Shown here: positions 63,079 to 64,000 of the stretch, piece after piece
Position numbering within the stretch: the first letter of the stretch is position 1
Layout: every line of letters begins with the position of its first letter
NCBI GenBank assembly: GCA_900404475.1
Contig: OUQQ01000013.1
Span: 1-64,000, forward strand
DNA length: 64,000 bases
DNA from: Spongospora subterranea
Taxonomy: Eukaryota; Endomyxa; Phytomyxea; Plasmodiophorida; Plasmodiophoridae
Reading direction: 5' to 3'
The notes under the pieces: generated by a model
What the model was told of the DNA's origin: nothing
Databases searched by the model: none
Seen by the model: the letters and a program-made list of their open reading frames with translations, nothing else
Program-made: the position numbers and the translations under genes

Positions 63079-63548
63079 GCCTTTTCACATTGCAGCGATA
63101 ACGTATACTAATAGCTTTACTGTGAACTTGTGTCAGTAATCAGTTGATATATTGGGCGCTTTGAACCATTGAATCGGCATTAGATGGTCGAAAGTTCTTC
63201 ATGAACAAAATGAACAACCAAAATAGCTACTATCATCTATGCTTCTACTCCCCGTTATATTTGACGAATCAAAATCAGAGAAAGTATTTGACCTGTATCA
63301 TTTTTGATGTTCTGCATTAGCTAAGGGTTTCTTGTCGAAAACACTCAATAATTGTTGTGTCTCAGTTGATCTCCTCTTGTTGATCGTGTTCAATAAAAGG
63401 CTGCGCCACTGCGTCATCCTCTCTTTGCGTTGCGGAAAATTATTCCCAACCGGATCATCTTCTCTTCCGTCCCCTCAAAGGCCGATTCGCACATTCGCCC
63501 CCTGGCATCCGCCGAGACAACACGGCCTGCGGCCAGCTCTTCCAGGAA
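63079..63548. other. Divergent intergenic region
   Basis: It separates the unidentified minus-strand gene and the cyclin gene. No clear gene; frames at 63332-63562 are not supported. Confidence 0.35.
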
Positions 63549-64000
63549 ATGGCCACAGATGACCGCCTCCAACTGACGATGGATGAGGAAGTATACTCAC
63601 GATGTCTGCAAGGGATAGACCCACAAGCTGAATCCGCCAACAGAACGTGGGCTTCAGCTATGATTGTCGATGCTTGTGTACTTCTTCGCCTTCCTCGTGT
63701 CACATGTGCAACTGCACAGGTAGGTTTATGGTGGATCTTGATTTCTTGGATATTTCGCCGTTTGCGTCTAACATTCTGTAATTGACCATAGGTTTTACTG
63801 CATCGATACTATTGCAGAAAAACCATGTCTGGACATGATCCGTTGTTGATTATGACGTTCACGTGTCTTTTTCTGGCGACCAAAGTCGAGGAAACAAGAA
63901 GAAAGGTTCGAGATGTTCTCTCTATCTTTCATACTATATTGATCCGTCGCTATGGCCTTCCTGACAGTATATTGGACATTAGCTCAAATGTGGTGCAGTT
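63549..64000 (+). CDS. Cyclin L (N-terminal part, runs off the window)
   Basis: Transcription- and splicing-associated cyclin, usually partnered with CDK11. ATG 63549 begins LQLTMDEEVYSRCLQGIDPQ, then the first cyclin box: ACVLLRLPRVTCATAQ, joined over a roughly 80-nt intron (63721-63791) to VLLHRYYCRKTMSGHD, LIMTFTCLFLATKVEETRRK and VRDVLSIFHTI. These match the cyclin L blocks AGILLRLPQVAMATGQVL and [21 protein letters not shown]. The gene continues beyond 64000, so the expected second cyclin box and any RS-rich tail are not visible. Confidence 0.85.

Overview
This is a gene-dense stretch of a eukaryotic, almost certainly animal, nuclear genome. Genes are split by many short GT-AG introns (mostly about 35-100 nt, one apparently only 23 nt), intergenic gaps are often under 200 bp, and the gene set is metazoan in flavour: a Slo/BK-type potassium channel, a Piezo mechanosensitive channel, a Mu-class glutathione S-transferase, a GPI-anchored Kazal protein, two p24/TMED cargo receptors and a GCKIII-type kinase. 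Many proteins are clearly assignable but quite divergent, which would fit a small, fast-evolving or parasitic animal. I cannot name the phylum from sequence alone.

Layout. 1-2.4 kb: decayed Ty1/copia retrotransposon pieces folded into inverted repeats. 3.5-5.3 kb: a GST Mu gene and a broken Penelope-like reverse transcriptase. 6-10.4 kb: a Ste20/GCKIII kinase facing a mitochondrial ABCB half-transporter. 11-14.8 kb: Kazal-GPI protein, C2H2 zinc-finger protein, small two-TM protein. 15.4-15.9 kb: copia RNase H pieces head to head. 16.3-32.7 kb: a housekeeping block with RFC3, mitochondrial AspRS, glyoxalase II, SPATA20-type thioredoxin protein, CTF18 and a p24/TMED protein. 33-35.9 kb: a 47-bp tandem repeat and nested inverted copies of a DNA-transposon-like gene. 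36.3-37.7 kb: an unrecognised GC-rich secreted protein. 39.5-50 kb: Slo/BK channel and Piezo, divergently arranged with only 80 bp between start codons. 50-64 kb: second p24 protein, an EME1-like nuclease subunit with an N-terminal NZF finger and SUMO-interaction motifs, an unknown gene, NAA10, a drug/metabolite transporter, UBE2H, ER mannosidase I, small unknown genes and the start of cyclin L.

Functional themes: DNA replication and repair (RFC3, CTF18, EME1), the secretory pathway and ER quality control (two p24 proteins, ER mannosidase I, UBE2H as a ubiquitin E2), mitochondrial function (AspRS, ABCB, glyoxalase II) and membrane excitability (BK-like channel plus Piezo). The most unusual points are the altered selectivity filter and eroded calcium bowl of the BK-like channel, its 80-bp bidirectional arrangement with Piezo, the NZF-SIM-SIM-EME1 architecture, and the repeated occurrence of mobile-element fragments as inverted, hairpin-forming duplicates. 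Gene models were spliced by eye; exon borders are inferred from reading frame, GT-AG sites and family alignment remembered in general terms, not from transcripts.
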